Below, piece after piece: positions 19,308 through 30,392 of a stretch of 55,646 nucleotides of DNA (within the stretch, counting starts at the first letter, position 1; every line of letters starts with the position of its first letter). Made by a program: the position numbers and the translations under genes. The stretch comes from Nitritalea halalkaliphila LW7. GTDB lineage: Bacteria; Bacteroidota; Bacteroidia; Cytophagales; Cyclobacteriaceae. The stretch lies in assembly GCF_000265075.1 (NCBI RefSeq), contig NZ_AJYA01000011.1:55-55700 (forward strand), read 5' to 3'. The notes beneath the pieces were generated by a model, which saw only the letters and a list, made by a program, of their open reading frames with translations, was not told the DNA's origin and made no database searches.

Positions 19308-21443
19308 ATGAAAGGAGTACTGTGGTGCGGTCTGGCGGCAGGATGGTTGCTAGCGGCATGTGATTCAGGAGGGATGAGAAAAAATGTGGAGTTAACTTAC
19401 CCGAAAACCAAGCGGGTGGATGTGCAGGATACCTATTTCGGTACGGTGGTGTATGACCCCTATCGCTGGCTAGAGGATGATTACTCAGAGGAGACGAAGG
19501 AGTGGGTGGAGGCGCAAAATGCCCTTACCTTTGGGTTTTTAGACCAGCTTTCGGATCGTAAAGAAATTCAGCGTTATCTGGAGAAGGTGTGGAATTATGA
19601 GAAAAGAACGGCGCCGAGCCGTCATGGAGATTTCTTGTATTTTTTTAAGAACGACGGTTTACAAAATCAGTCTGTTTTATACCGCAAGCCTGTAGCAGGG
19701 GGGGCGGAAGAGGTCTTTTTAGATCCCAATACCCTTTCTGAAGACGGCAGCACCTCTCTGGGCAGCATTGCTTTTACCGCAGATGGGAGCCTGATGGCTT
19801 ATGCCGTTTCTGTGGCGGGTTCTGACTGGAGAGACATCTATATTATGGACACGGACTCGAAAGAGCTCCTGCCAGATGTGATTCGGGATGCCAAGTTTAC
19901 CGGCATCGCGTGGAAGGGAAATGAAGGCTTCTTTTACAGCCGTTACAGTACGCCGGAAGGCAGTAAGCTGAGCGCTAAAACCGACAATCACCTTTTATAC
20001 TACCATCAGCTCGGAACAGACCCTGCTGCCGATGCCCTTATTTTCGGTCGGGCGGATAATCCGCGCCGCTATGTGGGGGGCTATCTAACAGAAGATGAGC
20101 GTATTCTGGTGATTAGTGCAGCGAATACTACGACAGGTAATGCGCTCTACTACATGGATTTAGCGGAGCCTAACCCGAGCGTGCGCACTTTGGTGGAGGA
20201 AATGGATGAAACCCATAACGTGCTCATGCATGCGGATGGCTACCTGTATGTGTTGACGAACCATAAGGCGCCGAATAACCGTCTGGTGAGGGTGTCGCTT
20301 CGCGACAAAGAAAAAGCAGCTTGGCAAGATGTGATTCCGGAGCGTTCTGAGGTGCTTTCGGTGAGCACAGGTGCGGGTAAGTTTTTTGCGCAGTATTTAA
20401 AAGATGCGCTTTCTTATGTGGAGCAGGTGAGCTACACAGGGACAGTGGAGCGTGTGATCGAGCTGCCAGGAGTGGGATCTGCTAGTGGGTTCAGTGCCAA
20501 GGAAGACGCTGAGCAGGTGTATTACACGTACACCAACTATGTGCAGCCGCCCACCGTTTTTGCCTACGATCCGGGAACGGGTAAGAGTGAGCTGCATTTT
20601 ATGCCAGAAGTGGCTTTTGACTCTAAATTTTTCGAGAGTAAGCAGGTGTTTTATACCTCTAAGGATGGCACTAAAATCCCGATGGTGATTACGCATAAAA
20701 AAGGCTTGAATCTCGATGGGAATAATCCGACGATGCTGTATGGTTATGGAGGTTTTGGCGTAAGCCTAACGCCAAGTTTTAGCGTAGGCACTACGGCTTG
20801 GCTGGCTAATGGCGGTGTCTATGCGGTGCCGAATATCCGTGGGGGAGGTGAGTATGGGGACAACTGGCACTTAGCGGGAACGAAGTTAAAGAAGCAAAAC
20901 GTGTTCGATGACTTCATCGCTGCTGCGGAGTACCTTATCGAGGAAGGGTATACGCGTCCCGAGCGACTGGCACTGCGCGGAGGCAGTAATGGAGGCTTAC
21001 TGGTAGGGGCGGTGATGACGCAGCGACCGGATCTTATGCAGGTGGCACTGCCGGCTGTGGGGGTGCTGGATATGTTACGGTACCATACGTTTACCGCTGG
21101 TGCGGGCTGGGCCTATGATTATGGGACGGTGGAGGATAGCGAGGAGATGTTTCGGTACTTAAAGGGCTACTCTCCCCTGCATCAGTTGGTTACGGGTAAG
21201 GAATACCCCGCTACTTTAGTGACGACAGCGGACCATGATGATCGTGTGGTGCCAGCACATAGCTTTAAATTTGCAGCTACGCTGCAAGAAAAGCATAAGG
21301 GAAATGCTCCTGTGCTTATTCGCATCGAGACGAATGCGGGGCATGGTGCGGGAAAGCCCACGGCCAAAACGATCGCGGAGCTAGCGGATATTTATGCCTT
21401 TACTTTCGATCAGATGGGGGTGCCGTTTAAGGTGAGAAAATAA
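19308..21443 (+). CDS. prolyl oligopeptidase (S9A), lipoprotein
   Basis: A 711-residue serine peptidase that cuts short peptides after proline. The N-terminal signal ends in the lipobox LLAAC (Cys18), so it is membrane-anchored and probably periplasmic or surface exposed. A seven-bladed propeller (about residues 75-430) caps the alpha/beta-hydrolase domain. The triad is complete: Ser560 in RGGSNGGLLVG, the aspartate of ADHDDRVVP (about 642-645), and His679 in NAGHGAGKP. Intact in frame. It lies 34 bp after serS, and a short GC-rich hairpin (about 21448-21478) may end the transcript. Confidence 0.93.
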   Translation: MKGVLWCGLAAGWLLAACDSGGMRKNVELTYPKTKRVDVQDTYFGTVVYDPYRWLEDDYSEETKEWVEAQNALTFGFLDQLSDRKEIQRYLEKVWNYEKRTAPSRHGDFLYFFKNDGLQNQSVLYRKPVAGGAEEVFLDPNTLSEDGSTSLGSIAFTADGSLMAYAVSVAGSDWRDIYIMDTDSKELLPDVIRDAKFTGIAWKGNEGFFYSRYSTPEGSKLSAKTDNHLLYYHQLGTDPAADALIFGRADNPRRYVGGYLTEDERILVISAANTTTGNALYYMDLAEPNPSVRTLVEEMDETHNVLMHADGYLYVLTNHKAPNNRLVRVSLRDKEKAAWQDVIPERSEVLSVSTGAGKFFAQYLKDALSYVEQVSYTGTVERVIELPGVGSASGFSAKEDAEQVYYTYTNYVQPPTVFAYDPGTGKSELHFMPEVAFDSKFFESKQVFYTSKDGTKIPMVITHKKGLNLDGNNPTMLYGYGGFGVSLTPSFSVGTTAWLANGGVYAVPNIRGGGEYGDNWHLAGTKLKKQNVFDDFIAAAEYLIEEGYTRPERLALRGGSNGGLLVGAVMTQRPDLMQVALPAVGVLDMLRYHTFTAGAGWAYDYGTVEDSEEMFRYLKGYSPLHQLVTGKEYPATLVTTADHDDRVVPAHSFKFAATLQEKHKGNAPVLIRIETNAGHGAGKPTAKTIAELADIYAFTFDQMGVPFKVRK

Positions 21444-21492
21444 ATGAGGAGGGGGAGGATGGTCACATGCTCTCCCTTTTAAATTAAAAAAG

Positions 21493-21961
21493 ATGTCGAT
21501 AAAAAGTGTACGATTAATGGTTTTTCAGGTGCTGTTTTTTGGCTGTCTTGTTGTTTGGATTTCAGACACACGCGCAGGAGGGTCGGCCGGCTTTTGAGCA
21601 GGACGACCTGAAAGCGGTGGAGCAGACGGTGCAGCTTTATTTTGAGGGACTAATGGAGCGGGATCGGGCGAAATTAGAGCGGGCTTTCAGTCCGGATGCT
21701 CGCCTGATAGGTTTTCGTGGAGAGGTTTACACGGTTACTCCTTTTGCGACATGGGCGGAGGGTGTGGCCGCTGGCCCAAAGCGGGAAAATAGAGCGGCTT
21801 ATGAGAATCGCGTAGCAGGGGTGGAGCTGCATGGCAAGATGGCCTTAGCGCGGGCGGCGTTATTTTGGCCGGATATTTACTATTATGATCTTTTGACACT
21901 GTTAAAAATAGACGGGGAGTGGAAGATCGTACATAAAAGTTGGCATGAGCTGGCGCAGTAA
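21493..21961 (+). CDS. secreted SnoaL/lumazine-binding-like (NTF2 fold) protein, frameshifted
   Basis: About 155 residues. The open frame begins at 21539, but an ATG at 21493 in the neighbouring frame gives a complete signal peptide once one T is removed from the T6 run at 21535-21540 (MSIKSVRLMVFQVLFLAVLL onward to THAQ). The mature part has the NTF2-like pattern of the SnoaL/Lumazine_bd_2 group: a helix with LKAVEQTVQLYFEGLMERDR, a beta stretch, and the ending DGEWKIVHKSWHEL. Family members are often small periplasmic proteins of unknown activity. Confidence 0.7.
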
Positions 21962-22034
21962 CAGGCTTTATCTCGACTTTCCATTCCATAAGACTAGAAT
22001 ATCCTAAATCTATGGCAATATCAGGAATACTGGT

Positions 22035-24229
22035 TTAACGTTTTTCCGCGCCTCTTCCTCTACCCAGTGGTAGGTACAGGTGGACGTCAAGGCCTTCTCC
22101 TGGTTTTCCCTGAAGTGCTATTCTCCCCTTTAAACTATCTACGAGCGCTTTCACCATGTACAAGCCAAATCCGTCATGACTGTTCGCATGGAATGTTTGA
22201 TACATGGTAAAGAGTTTGCTTTTTAGCCTTTCCGTATCTAAGCCCATGCCATTATCTTTAATTTGAATGAGGAGCTGTTCTGTCTGCTGCTGGGTGCTGA
22301 TCGCTATGTGTAAGGGATGTTCTGGTTTTCGGAAAGCAATGGCGTTTTTAAGTAATTCTGTAAAAATACTTAGGAGCGTATTCGGGTCCCCCTGTACCTC
22401 GCCTTGGTAGCTTTCCTCAGTGATGTGGAGTGTTGCGCCGATAGTGTTTAAGTCACTTTCAAACTGCTGCTGCAGGGAAGACCAAATTTTTCCCAAAGGA
22501 ACAGGCACCAGCTTATTGGAGTTGGCATTAATAGTTAGCAGTTCATTAAGCTTGGCTATCGTATGGTTTAATTTCGTAGAGGTGTCTCGTAAAAAGCCGA
22601 GGTAGGTCTCCTGTGCTTCTGGGTTTTCGTGAAAGGCGTCAACGATCATTTCTAAATTAGCGGCTTGTGAGCGAATATGATGCGAAATGATATTAGCAAA
22701 GCGAAGCAGGGCTTCGTTTTTTTCTTTTAGTGTTTCCGCGTATTCCTTCAAGCGCATTTCCGCCCGACGCTTGTCTGTATGATTGTGTAAAATCCACATT
22801 ACACTGTCCACACCCGACCCAGCGCTGGATGTTTCTATAGCGGTAGCTAGGAAAAATAAGGCGTCCTTCTTTTCATTTTGAAAGTAGAATTCGCCCTGCC
22901 ACTTTCCATCGGTTAGTAATTCTGCCAGCGGAGGGAGTGGTTTTCCATTTGTTTTGGAAAACAAGTGATATAGCGAGCTGCCAACTAACTCACTCTCTGT
23001 GCGTTGGCTTACATGCTGAAAGAAGGGGTTCGCGGCTAAGATTTCCCCCTTGGTATCGGTAAGTATAAAACAGATAGAGCTGTCCAGTAAGGAGAAGAGC
23101 TGCGCAAGTTCTCGCGTCTTCTGCTGAAGCAGTCGGTCCATTTGTACGGCCTGCGTGATATCTAAGCCCGTACACTGAATTTCATAGCCCCCGTCTTCTG
23201 GGTCTTGGATACAGATAAATTCCCAGATCAACTCACGTATGCCCTGATCCGCCGTGCGTTTACGTAGTGCAAGCTGAAAGGATTGTCCGGGATTTTGGAT
23301 ACAATCCTGAACGATCCCGAAGACTTTTTCATGATCTTCAGCCAAGACATTATCCATGGAGCTGGATCCAATCCCTACAGGTGAAGCCTCTGTATGGAAG
23401 CGCTTTCTGTAGCTTTCATTGACGAAGGTATACTTCCCTTCCATGTCTGTTCGTACCACAAACACACTTTCCACCTGTAAAAAGGACGCTAGGCGCGCGT
23501 TTGTTCGATTTACCTCATGAAGCAGGGCCTTTTCTTCTGAGATATCGTAGTTCACCCCTACCAGGACGGGTTCTTTTTCTTCATAGTCGAGGCGACCATA
23601 TCCCTTAATGGTGATGTAGGTGCCGCATTTTTTTTGGACGCGGAAGTCAATATCGTAGTCGATTTCTCCTTGGTAAGCCTTATTGACAGATTCCACCACG
23701 AAAGCACGGTCCTCAGGATGGACTGCTTCAAGAAAAAAATCATAGCTAGGCTTGATTTCATTTTCCTCATAACCAAAAAGGGTAAACATGTTTTTATCCC
23801 AGATGAGCTGCTGGGAGTTACCCCGCCATTCCCAAACGCCCTGCTTACTCACATCGCAGGCGATTTCTAAGCGGTGTTTGATCTTAGCAGTTTGCACAGC
23901 CTCTGCCGAGGCAGGTGCCAAGTGGAACAGGTACATCTGCTCTCCTCCTTCAATGTCAAAGGTGCTCTTAATCACTTGGAAATGAGTGAGGGAGCTATTT
24001 TTCGTTTGTGCCGTATGGTATAAAGGGTCCCCTCACCACTGTGCGCCTCGATTTCTCCTGCCAATGTTTGTAGCAGTTGCGCAAGTGCTACAGAAGATTT
24101 TTTCGGCTCTTCCTGCAGAATTGGCCGTAAAAAGGATACTGCCTTTTCAGAAAGCACATAAACCTCAAGCTGTTTACTTGTAATGATGATCGCCTGAGGC
24201 CATGACTGGTAAAAGGATAATTCCCTCAT
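22035..24229 (-). CDS. PAS-domain sensor histidine kinase, frameshifted
   Basis: About 731 residues joined from 24229-23972 and 23975-22035. Adding one A to the A5 run at 23998-24002 restores KNSSLTHFQVIKS. There is no transmembrane segment, so it is a cytosolic sensor. At least four PAS/PAC modules precede the kinase core, for example WDKNMFTLFGYEENEIKP and ILTDTKGEILAANPFFQHVS. The phospho-acceptor box is IISHHIRSQAANLEM, followed by an N-box (NAIAFRKPEHP), G1 (DNGMGL) and G2 (DGFGLYMVK). No response regulator is adjacent, so its partner lies elsewhere. A good -7 box is upstream. Confidence 0.88.
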
Positions 24230-24256
24230 GAAAGGATTTTGCGGTTCGGTGTCTTA

Positions 24257-24264
24257 CAAAAATA
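24257..24264 (-). promoter_or_regulatory. candidate -7 box for the histidine kinase gene
   Basis: TATTTTTG on the minus strand, matching TAnnTTTG, 28 bp upstream of the ATG at 24229. Confidence 0.5.
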
Positions 24265-24403
24265 CAATTTTCCGCAAGAGTATAGTCCTTTGTATGTGTT
24301 TTATTCTGATTATTTCGCGATTTATAGCAGCTTTTTATCACCTACTAAAAAACGAGCAAATGAACGAAGAGAGCTTCAGATGAATATCCATAAAAAACAC
24401 AAA

Positions 24404-24436
24404 TAAAAAAAGGCTTAAACCGAAGTTTAAGCCTTT
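24404..24436 (-). terminator. rho-independent terminator after rho
   Basis: A perfect 13-bp stem with a UUCG loop on the minus strand (24408-24420 with 24424-24436), followed by seven U. It is 20 bp downstream of the rho stop codon. Confidence 0.9.
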
Positions 24437-24456
24437 TCACTTTTTCAGGCGAATGC

Positions 24457-26283
24457 TTACCCATTCATGCTTACCAGGAACTCGGCATTATCCTTCGTTC
24501 CACGCATTTTATTCAGTAACAGTTCCATGGCTTCCGTTGACGTCATATCTGCCATATGCTTCCGTAAAATCCAAATACGCTGTAATTCTTCTTTCTCCAT
24601 CAAGAGGTCTTCTCTACGCGTACCAGAAGATGGAACATCGATAGCCGGGTAAATACGCTTATTGGCCAGCTTTCTGTCGAGCGCTAGCTCCATATTACCT
24701 GTTCCTTTAAACTCTTCGAAGATTACCTCATCCATTTTAGAACCAGTCTCCACCAGTGCCGTGGCGATAATGGTTAAGGAGCCGCCGTTCTCTACATTTC
24801 GGGCTGCGCCAAAGAAGCGTTTCGGTTTATGGAGGGCGTTCGCATCCACACCACCGGAGAGAATTTTTCCAGATGATGGAACCACTGTGTTGTAGGCGCG
24901 CGCCAGGCGCGTAATGGAATCCAATAAGATGACCACATCATGACCACACTCCACCATACGCTTGGCTTTTTCTAAAACGATAGAGGCCACCTTCACATGT
25001 CGGTCTGCCTGCTCATCAAAAGTAGAAGAGATAACCTCTGCCTTTACGGAGCGTGCCATATCTGTCACTTCTTCTGGGCGCTCATCGATAAGTAAAATCA
25101 TCAGGTGGACTTCAGGGTGGTTCTCAGAGATGGCATTGGCGATCTGCTTGAGAAGCACTGTTTTACCTGTTTTAGGCTGCGCCACGATCATCCCGCGCTG
25201 GCCTTTCCCTATCGGAGCGAATAAATCAAGGATACGGTTAGAGTAATTATCTGGTCGTGTGGTCAGATTTAATCTTTCCTGAGGAAAGAGAGGTGTCAGA
25301 TACTCGAAAGGTACGCGATCACGAATTTCATCCGTGGTCTTGCCGTTTACTGTCGTGACTTTTAATAAAGCGAAATATTTTTCCCCTTCTTTCGGCGGGC
25401 GAATGCTACCTTTAATATGGTCTCCTGTTTTTAGTCCAAAAAGTTTAATCTGTGAAGGAGAAACATAAATGTCATCTGGAGATGCGAGGTAGTTGAAGTC
25501 AAGCGAGCGTAAGAATCCGTAGCCCTCGGACATGATTTCTAAAACACCTTCATTATGGATGATGCCGTCAAATTCCTTAGGCGACACAAAACTCTTTTTC
25601 TTAGGTGCAGGTCTGTTTTCCTGCTGAGCTGTTTCTTCTGAAGTTTTCGCTTCTGTATGTTCGCGGAAGTTCTTACGTTTCGGCAGCTCTACTTCTTCCT
25701 CTCGCGCACGTGGCTTCTCAGGCTCTGCCGCTGCGGCCATTTCGGGCTCTTCCACTACCTTTTTTCGTGGGCGAATGAAGCGGGGTTTTTCTTGCTCTGG
25801 GCGTTCAGCTGGGGCTGTAGACTTCTTCTCTTCAGCCGCTGGACGTGTATCTGCTTTAGCAGCAGGCGCCGCTTGTGGCTTAGGCTCTTCTTTTCGTTCC
25901 TCTTTTCGCGGTTCCCGTGCTGGTACCTTAGGTTCTTTTACCTCTTTTAAGTCCTCTTCAGAAAAATTTTGACGCTTAAATTTAGGTTCACGCTTCGGGC
26001 GCGGGCGCTTTTCGGTTTCTTCCTCCGCTTTCGGAGTTTGGGCAGCAGCTTCAGCAGCAGGTGCCGGGGCCGCATCGGTGAGCACCTCCGTTTCCTCTTC
26101 TTTTAATTCAGCGGCAGCAGGTTTTTTCTTAGGAAGTGCCTGCTCTGGGGTGATCGCCTGCTGATCTAAAATCGCATAAATGAGGTCTTCTTTTTTGAGC
26201 GACTTGTTTTTTACGCCCAGCTCTTCAGCGATTTCTTTTAGCTCAGATAACAATCTGATCCTTAATTCTTCAATGTTATACAT
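24457..26283 (-). CDS. rho: transcription termination factor Rho with long N-terminal extension
   Basis: Hexameric RNA-dependent ATPase that ends transcription. A Rho_N helical domain (residues 1-45) is followed by about 200 residues of low-complexity Lys/Glu/Pro/Ala sequence, then the cold-shock RNA-binding domain starting near residue 250 ([18 protein letters not shown]) and the ATPase core. Walker A is [12 protein letters not shown] and Walker B is [16 protein letters not shown]. The length of 608 compares with about 420 in E. coli; the difference is the disordered insert, which is typical of Bacteroidota Rho. Intact in frame, with a strong terminator behind it. Confidence 0.97.
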   Translation of the reverse strand: MYNIEELRIRLLSELKEIAEELGVKNKSLKKEDLIYAILDQQAITPEQALPKKKPAAAELKEEETEVLTDAAPAPAAEAAAQTPKAEEETEKRPRPKREPKFKRQNFSEEDLKEVKEPKVPAREPRKEERKEEPKPQAAPAAKADTRPAAEEKKSTAPAERPEQEKPRFIRPRKKVVEEPEMAAAAEPEKPRAREEEVELPKRKNFREHTEAKTSEETAQQENRPAPKKKSFVSPKEFDGIIHNEGVLEIMSEGYGFLRSLDFNYLASPDDIYVSPSQIKLFGLKTGDHIKGSIRPPKEGEKYFALLKVTTVNGKTTDEIRDRVPFEYLTPLFPQERLNLTTRPDNYSNRILDLFAPIGKGQRGMIVAQPKTGKTVLLKQIANAISENHPEVHLMILLIDERPEEVTDMARSVKAEVISSTFDEQADRHVKVASIVLEKAKRMVECGHDVVILLDSITRLARAYNTVVPSSGKILSGGVDANALHKPKRFFGAARNVENGGSLTIIATALVETGSKMDEVIFEEFKGTGNMELALDRKLANKRIYPAIDVPSSGTRREDLLMEKEELQRIWILRKHMADMTSTEAMELLLNKMRGTKDNAEFLVSMNG

Positions 26284-26562
26284 AAAAAACTTATGCGATT
26301 AATTGATGGTGTGATGATGTTGATAAAGATGATTTTGAAAGTATAGGTAGCTGAATGAAAAAGATATTCAGTTCGATAGCTTCCGGGGAGAAAGCCTTTA
26401 TAACTTATACTTTGCAATAATAGACTAAGTTCTTGACTTATACAAGTTTTAAACTCTTTTAAACCCGTAAGGTTCTTTTTTTAATGAAAATAAAGTGCAT
26501 TTAGCCGATTTAATTGCTTGGGAACTACCTACAGCCCTTTTCTACCCGCCATCCTTTGGGCC
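26284..26562. other. rho leader/promoter region
   Basis: About 280 AT-rich bp between recO (ending at 26563) and rho, both on the minus strand. It must hold the rho promoter. No exact TAnnTTTG box is seen, so the start point cannot be given. Confidence 0.35.
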
Positions 26563-26574
26563 TCAGGCCCAAAT
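26556..26574 (-). terminator. palindrome overlapping the recO stop
   Basis: TTTGGGCC-TCA-GGCCCAAA inverted repeat spanning the recO stop codon, without a clear T-run. Same design as the palindrome at 10755-10776. Confidence 0.35.
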
Positions 26575-27265
26575 GTGCCGTAAAATCGTAGGGCTTTTCC
26601 ACGGTCGCCCATCCTCTAACTGCCGATCGATGTACTGAATCAGCAGGTCGAAAAACAATCGACGCAGGCCGCTCGAAAGGGTGGGAAGCTGCACCGGATC
26701 CATAAGCTCCGAATAGGCCAGAAGGCCATTAAATGCAGCATGCGCATCCCGATTCAGCCCGAAGGCATGGGCATCCTCCCCCAGTTCAGCCAGTAGCTCC
26801 TCTAAGCTATCCGGTAAAAAACCGATCTCCTGACAGCAGTCCAGCAGCATCCGAATGGGAAAAACCGTCGTCGGCACCAGCCCCTGATCCATACCGATCA
26901 GCTGCTGCCGCGCCCGCTGAAATAGCTCCGCATGTGGGTCTGCCTCCACCAAAACCCGGCTCAGCAGCTCCGCACTAAACATCAGCAGGCCACTCGCGAC
27001 CGGGTCGAAGGGAAGCATACGGTAGGGATAGTGCAAGCTAATTTCTTTACAGCGGTGCAGGTCGCGGCCCTCCTTATCGTACACCACCAGATCTAAAAGC
27101 GTCATCGGCTGAAAATGCGCCAGTGTCACCCCGTGCTTTTTTCGCCCGAACCCCGTTCACGATATAGGTCTTCAGACCGAGTTTTTCGGTGAAAATACGC
27201 GCGATAATGCTGCTGTCCCCATAGCTGATGTAGCTCAGCACGATGCCCGGTGTCGTAATTAGCAT
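26563..27265 (-). CDS. recO: DNA repair protein RecO, frameshifted
   Basis: Recombination mediator that helps load RecA with RecR on gapped DNA. About 234 residues from 27265-27074 and 27129-26563. Removing one A from the A6 run at 27137-27142 restores VRAKKHGVTLAHFQPMTLLD. The N-terminal OB fold shows TPGIVLSYISYGDSSIIARI and the family-typical LGLKTYIVNGVR. The helical C-terminal domain has no zinc cysteine set beyond DCCQE, as is usual for Bacteroidota RecO. First codons follow the porZ stop by a few bases, in one minus-strand operon. Confidence 0.92.
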
Positions 27266-27266
27266 A

Positions 27267-29446
27267 TTAATTTACCGTAAATTTTCCTATTAAACGCTCT
27301 GTTCCCGCCGCGCTCCGCGCAAAGATCAGGTACACGCCCACCTGCAGGGCCTCGCCTGTGCTGTCCTTTGGCGCCCACACGATGCGCCCCCCGCGTGCCT
27401 CAGCTCGGAAAATGACGCGTCCAGACAGGGTGCTAATAAGCACCTGGCTCTCACTTTCCAAGCCTTCTATCGTCAGCCGCTCCCCCGCTTCAGGACGGAT
27501 GGGATTGGGGTATATCCGTAGGTTTTCCATCGGAGAGATCGAGCGGGTCGCTGGGGTATTCAGGCTGCTTAGGTGCCCGGAACCCTGTATAAAGAGCTCC
27601 CCTGAAAAGGGTTCAAAACTCAGGCGCCGAATCGCATTCGAGATGAGCGGACTATCCTCTTGGCGCCACTGCTGCCGTAGTCCGCTGAAGCGCGGCTCGA
27701 AAGCGAACAGCCCCGCATCCTGCGTCCCCACCCAGAGACTCCCATCCGGTAAGGCGCGTAAACTACTCAGCGGAGTGCCTTCCAGCAGGGGACGACCCTG
27801 AAGGCTGGGGCTTTGCCAGCTAGGGGTTTCCGTGGCGCGGAGCGCAAAGGCCCTTTCCAAGCCCCGAATACCGTTTTGGCCCAGCAGCCAAAGGGTCCCT
27901 TCATCGTCCAAGCAGAAGTCCATGAGCATGCCGATGCCCAAGTTCCCGCCACTAATTAATGTGCTCTGTCCTGTTTCCGGGTAGTAAATACGGAATCGGG
28001 TAAAGGCTGCCCCCGCTGCTTCTAAGAAAAACCAAGGGCCTGCCTCCCCGAGAAGGGCTGTGCGAAGCAGTGGCGTCAAGCCGGGGATCTGCAGCGCACG
28101 CAGCTCGCTTTCCCCAGGGGTGCGTACCTGGAGACGCGTGGGAGTAGCCAGTTCCTGGAAAACAGGCCAGCCTTTCTCTGCGGGGATAGCGGCTAAGCCC
28201 GTACGCGTGCCAGAGCTAAAGGGGCGACTCCCACGCAGGCGCCCATCTGCGTCTATCTCTAAAACCAAAACCCCCTCCGCACTTCCTGCTAAGCGTTCTT
28301 TGCCGCTCGCGGCTACTCCGATAAGGTCGGGAAAAGCGCTCACTTCCCCCTGTATAGGCCGCCACTTTCCTGCCAGTAGCAGGTCATCTCGTTCCCCGAT
28401 GCTGCTCATAAAGGTAGCTCCCGCGGCATGAAAAGCGGTCGTCCCGGTACTGCTAATGCCATCGGGGAGGGAGAGCGGAGCGCCTTGAAATTCCAGACGG
28501 TCGGGTAGGAGGAGCACGAGCCCTCCTTGGCCCAGGGGCCAAAAATCCAGTACGGGCAGCTCCGTGCGAGAAATTTCTTCAAAGGTTAAATTTTCATGCC
28601 CGAGTCGGAACACCGCCTGAGCGCTGCGGAGAAAGAGTTGCTCCCCTACACGGCGCATATCGGCGATAGGTTCGGGAAAAAAAAGCCTTCCCCAGAGGTT
28701 ATCCCCGGCTGTAACATAGAGGTCTCCACTTTCCATTAGGGCGATAATGCCTCCCGCGTCAAGAAGTTCGGCACGAAAAAAACGCTCTCCTGAGGGGGGT
28801 GGCACACGAGTCCAGGAGCGGAAATCCCGGAGGTTTTCGGTGCTGCGGCCCAGCAGTAAGCTGGTGGGATGAGTAAGGAGGTAGTCGCGTCTCGGTAGCT
28901 GGCATGCTGGATGGGGAGGGCTGTGCCGCCAGGGCCGATGTTGAGAAAGGTGTCGCTGAGCAGGGTGCGCTCCAAGTCGATGACTGCCAGTCCATTCGAA
29001 AGGCCAGCAAGGGCGAAGGGGGCGTCTTGTGCCAAATGAAGGCTGAGGATTTCTGGGCGTGGAGTCGCATTGGCGAGCGCATTAAGGATACGCTCCCGGG
29101 TCTGCCCGAGGAGATGTAGGCGGCCATCAGGATAGGCTAGCAGCAGCAGCTCTTGTGCTGGGGCGTAGAGGCTTTGACTGAGGCGCTGCTCACGCAGGGC
29201 GTCCTGCTTGGTGAAGGTTTTCCATCGGTCCTCCAAGGGAAAGGTGAGCAATAGGCTGTGGGGACCCTGAACGAAGACCCGCTGTGCATCTCCTGTAAGG
29301 CGCGCGCCCTCTAAATAGGCCAGATGGTAACGCCAGCCCGCTGCGGGGAGTTGGCTCTGCGCCTGACTGCTTCGGAGCGGAGTCAGGAGAAGGCATAACA
29401 TCCCGATTAGCCCGATTAAATGGATGTTATGGGGTAAATCCCTCAT
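27267..29446 (-). CDS. porZ: T9SS surface protein PorZ-like, frameshifted
   Basis: About 726 residues over two frames joined near 28886-28896, where the restored frame reads [20 protein letters not shown] signal peptide from the ATG at 29446 ([20 protein letters not shown]) leads into two propeller-type domains. Blade motifs such as [20 protein letters not shown] are of the two-component-regulator-propeller type. The protein ends in a type A T9SS sorting domain ([20 protein letters not shown], then VGVYLIFAR). This layout, together with recO next door, fits PorZ, the cell-surface component that supplies anionic LPS to the PorU sortase. It overlaps the tdk 3' end by 20 bp. Propeller-CTD proteins are common, so the symbol is probable rather than proven. 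Confidence 0.72.
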
Positions 29447-30014
29447 AAAAACATTTTCTGCACCGTGCCTCATAGCTGTCTTTTTCTCCGAGAACGACCT
29501 TTTCCTTCGCCTCATTTAGGCGGTAGGAGTAGCTGGCTAAGTCTCCACATTTCATGCAGATCGCATGCACCTTCGTCACATATTCTGCCACGGCCAGCAG
29601 CTGTGGCATCGGTTCGAAGGGCCTCCCCTCGAAGTCCATGTCGAGCCCTGCCAGGATGACCCGCTTGCCCTGATTGGCGAGACGAATCGCCACCTCCACG
29701 ATGCCAGCGTCTAAAAACTGCACTTCATCGATACCCACCACGTCACAGTTGCCGGCCAGCAGTAGAATATCCTGCGCGAACTGAATGGGCGTGGAGCGGA
29801 TGGCTGTTTCATTATGCGAGACCACATCGTAGGCATGGTAGCGCGTGTCCAGCGCGGGCTTAAAAATTTCCACCTGCTGCCGAGCGATAAGGGCACGGTT
29901 TAGTCTGCGGATAAGCTCCTCCGTTTTACCTGAAAACATAGAACCACAAATGACCTCGATGTGTCCTTTCTTTTCTTTCCCTGCTCCTTTTCCTAAGGAA
30001 GTTTCGATGAACAT
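29427..30014 (-). CDS. tdk: thymidine kinase (type II)
   Basis: Phosphorylates thymidine with ATP in the salvage pathway. 195 residues. P-loop GSMFSGKT at 24-31, the DEVQF box at 96-100 with the catalytic Glu97, and a zinc site of Cys153/Cys156 (CMKC) and Cys185/Cys188 (CRKC) are all present. The lasso-region substrate loop precedes the last cysteines ([20 protein letters not shown]). Intact. It is followed by porZ with a 20-bp overlap and preceded by the ferredoxin gene 6 bp away on the same strand. Confidence 0.96.
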   Translation of the reverse strand: MFIETSLGKGAGKEKKGHIEVICGSMFSGKTEELIRRLNRALIARQQVEIFKPALDTRYHAYDVVSHNETAIRSTPIQFAQDILLLAGNCDVVGIDEVQFLDAGIVEVAIRLANQGKRVILAGLDMDFEGRPFEPMPQLLAVAEYVTKVHAICMKCGDLASYSYRLNEAKEKVVLGEKDSYEARCRKCFYEGFTP

Positions 30015-30020
30015 GCTGTG

Positions 30021-30347
30021 TTAAAAACTATAATCCATGTGGGGGAATTTATTCACCTCTGCCACCCGGCAGACCACCTCCCCCTCCATCAGTTGAGCTT
30101 GGCAAGTTAACCTTTCATTCTCGGATAATCGGCCCTGCTGGCGAAAAAATTCTTCTCTGGGGCTTAAAGGGCTCAGGTTTTGTAGGCCAGAAATGACGAT
30201 CATTTTACAGGAGGTGCAGCGTCCTTTTTTGCCGCAGGCATGCATCCAGTCGATTCTGGCATCGTGGATAAGGCTCAGGACAGTCTGCCCCTGCTGAGCG
30301 GTTTCGAGCAGGGTATCGTAAAGATTTTCTATTCGTAACTTGGGCAT
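30021..30347 (-). CDS. plant-type 2Fe-2S ferredoxin
   Basis: A 108-residue electron carrier. The cluster ligands have the classic spacing: Cys38, Cys44 and Cys47 (HACGKKGRCTSCKM), plus Cys82 (RLTCQAQ). It is the first gene of the minus-strand unit that continues with tdk, porZ and recO. A 45-bp gap separates it from the divergent gene at 30393. Redox partner not evident from the context. Confidence 0.9.
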   Translation of the reverse strand: MPKLRIENLYDTLLETAQQGQTVLSLIHDARIDWMHACGKKGRCTSCKMIVISGLQNLSPLSPREEFFRQQGRLSENERLTCQAQLMEGEVVCRVAEVNKFPHMDYSF

Positions 30348-30392
30348 TCAGTAGAGATTTTAATACCTTTAACACCTATAAGACTATAAATA

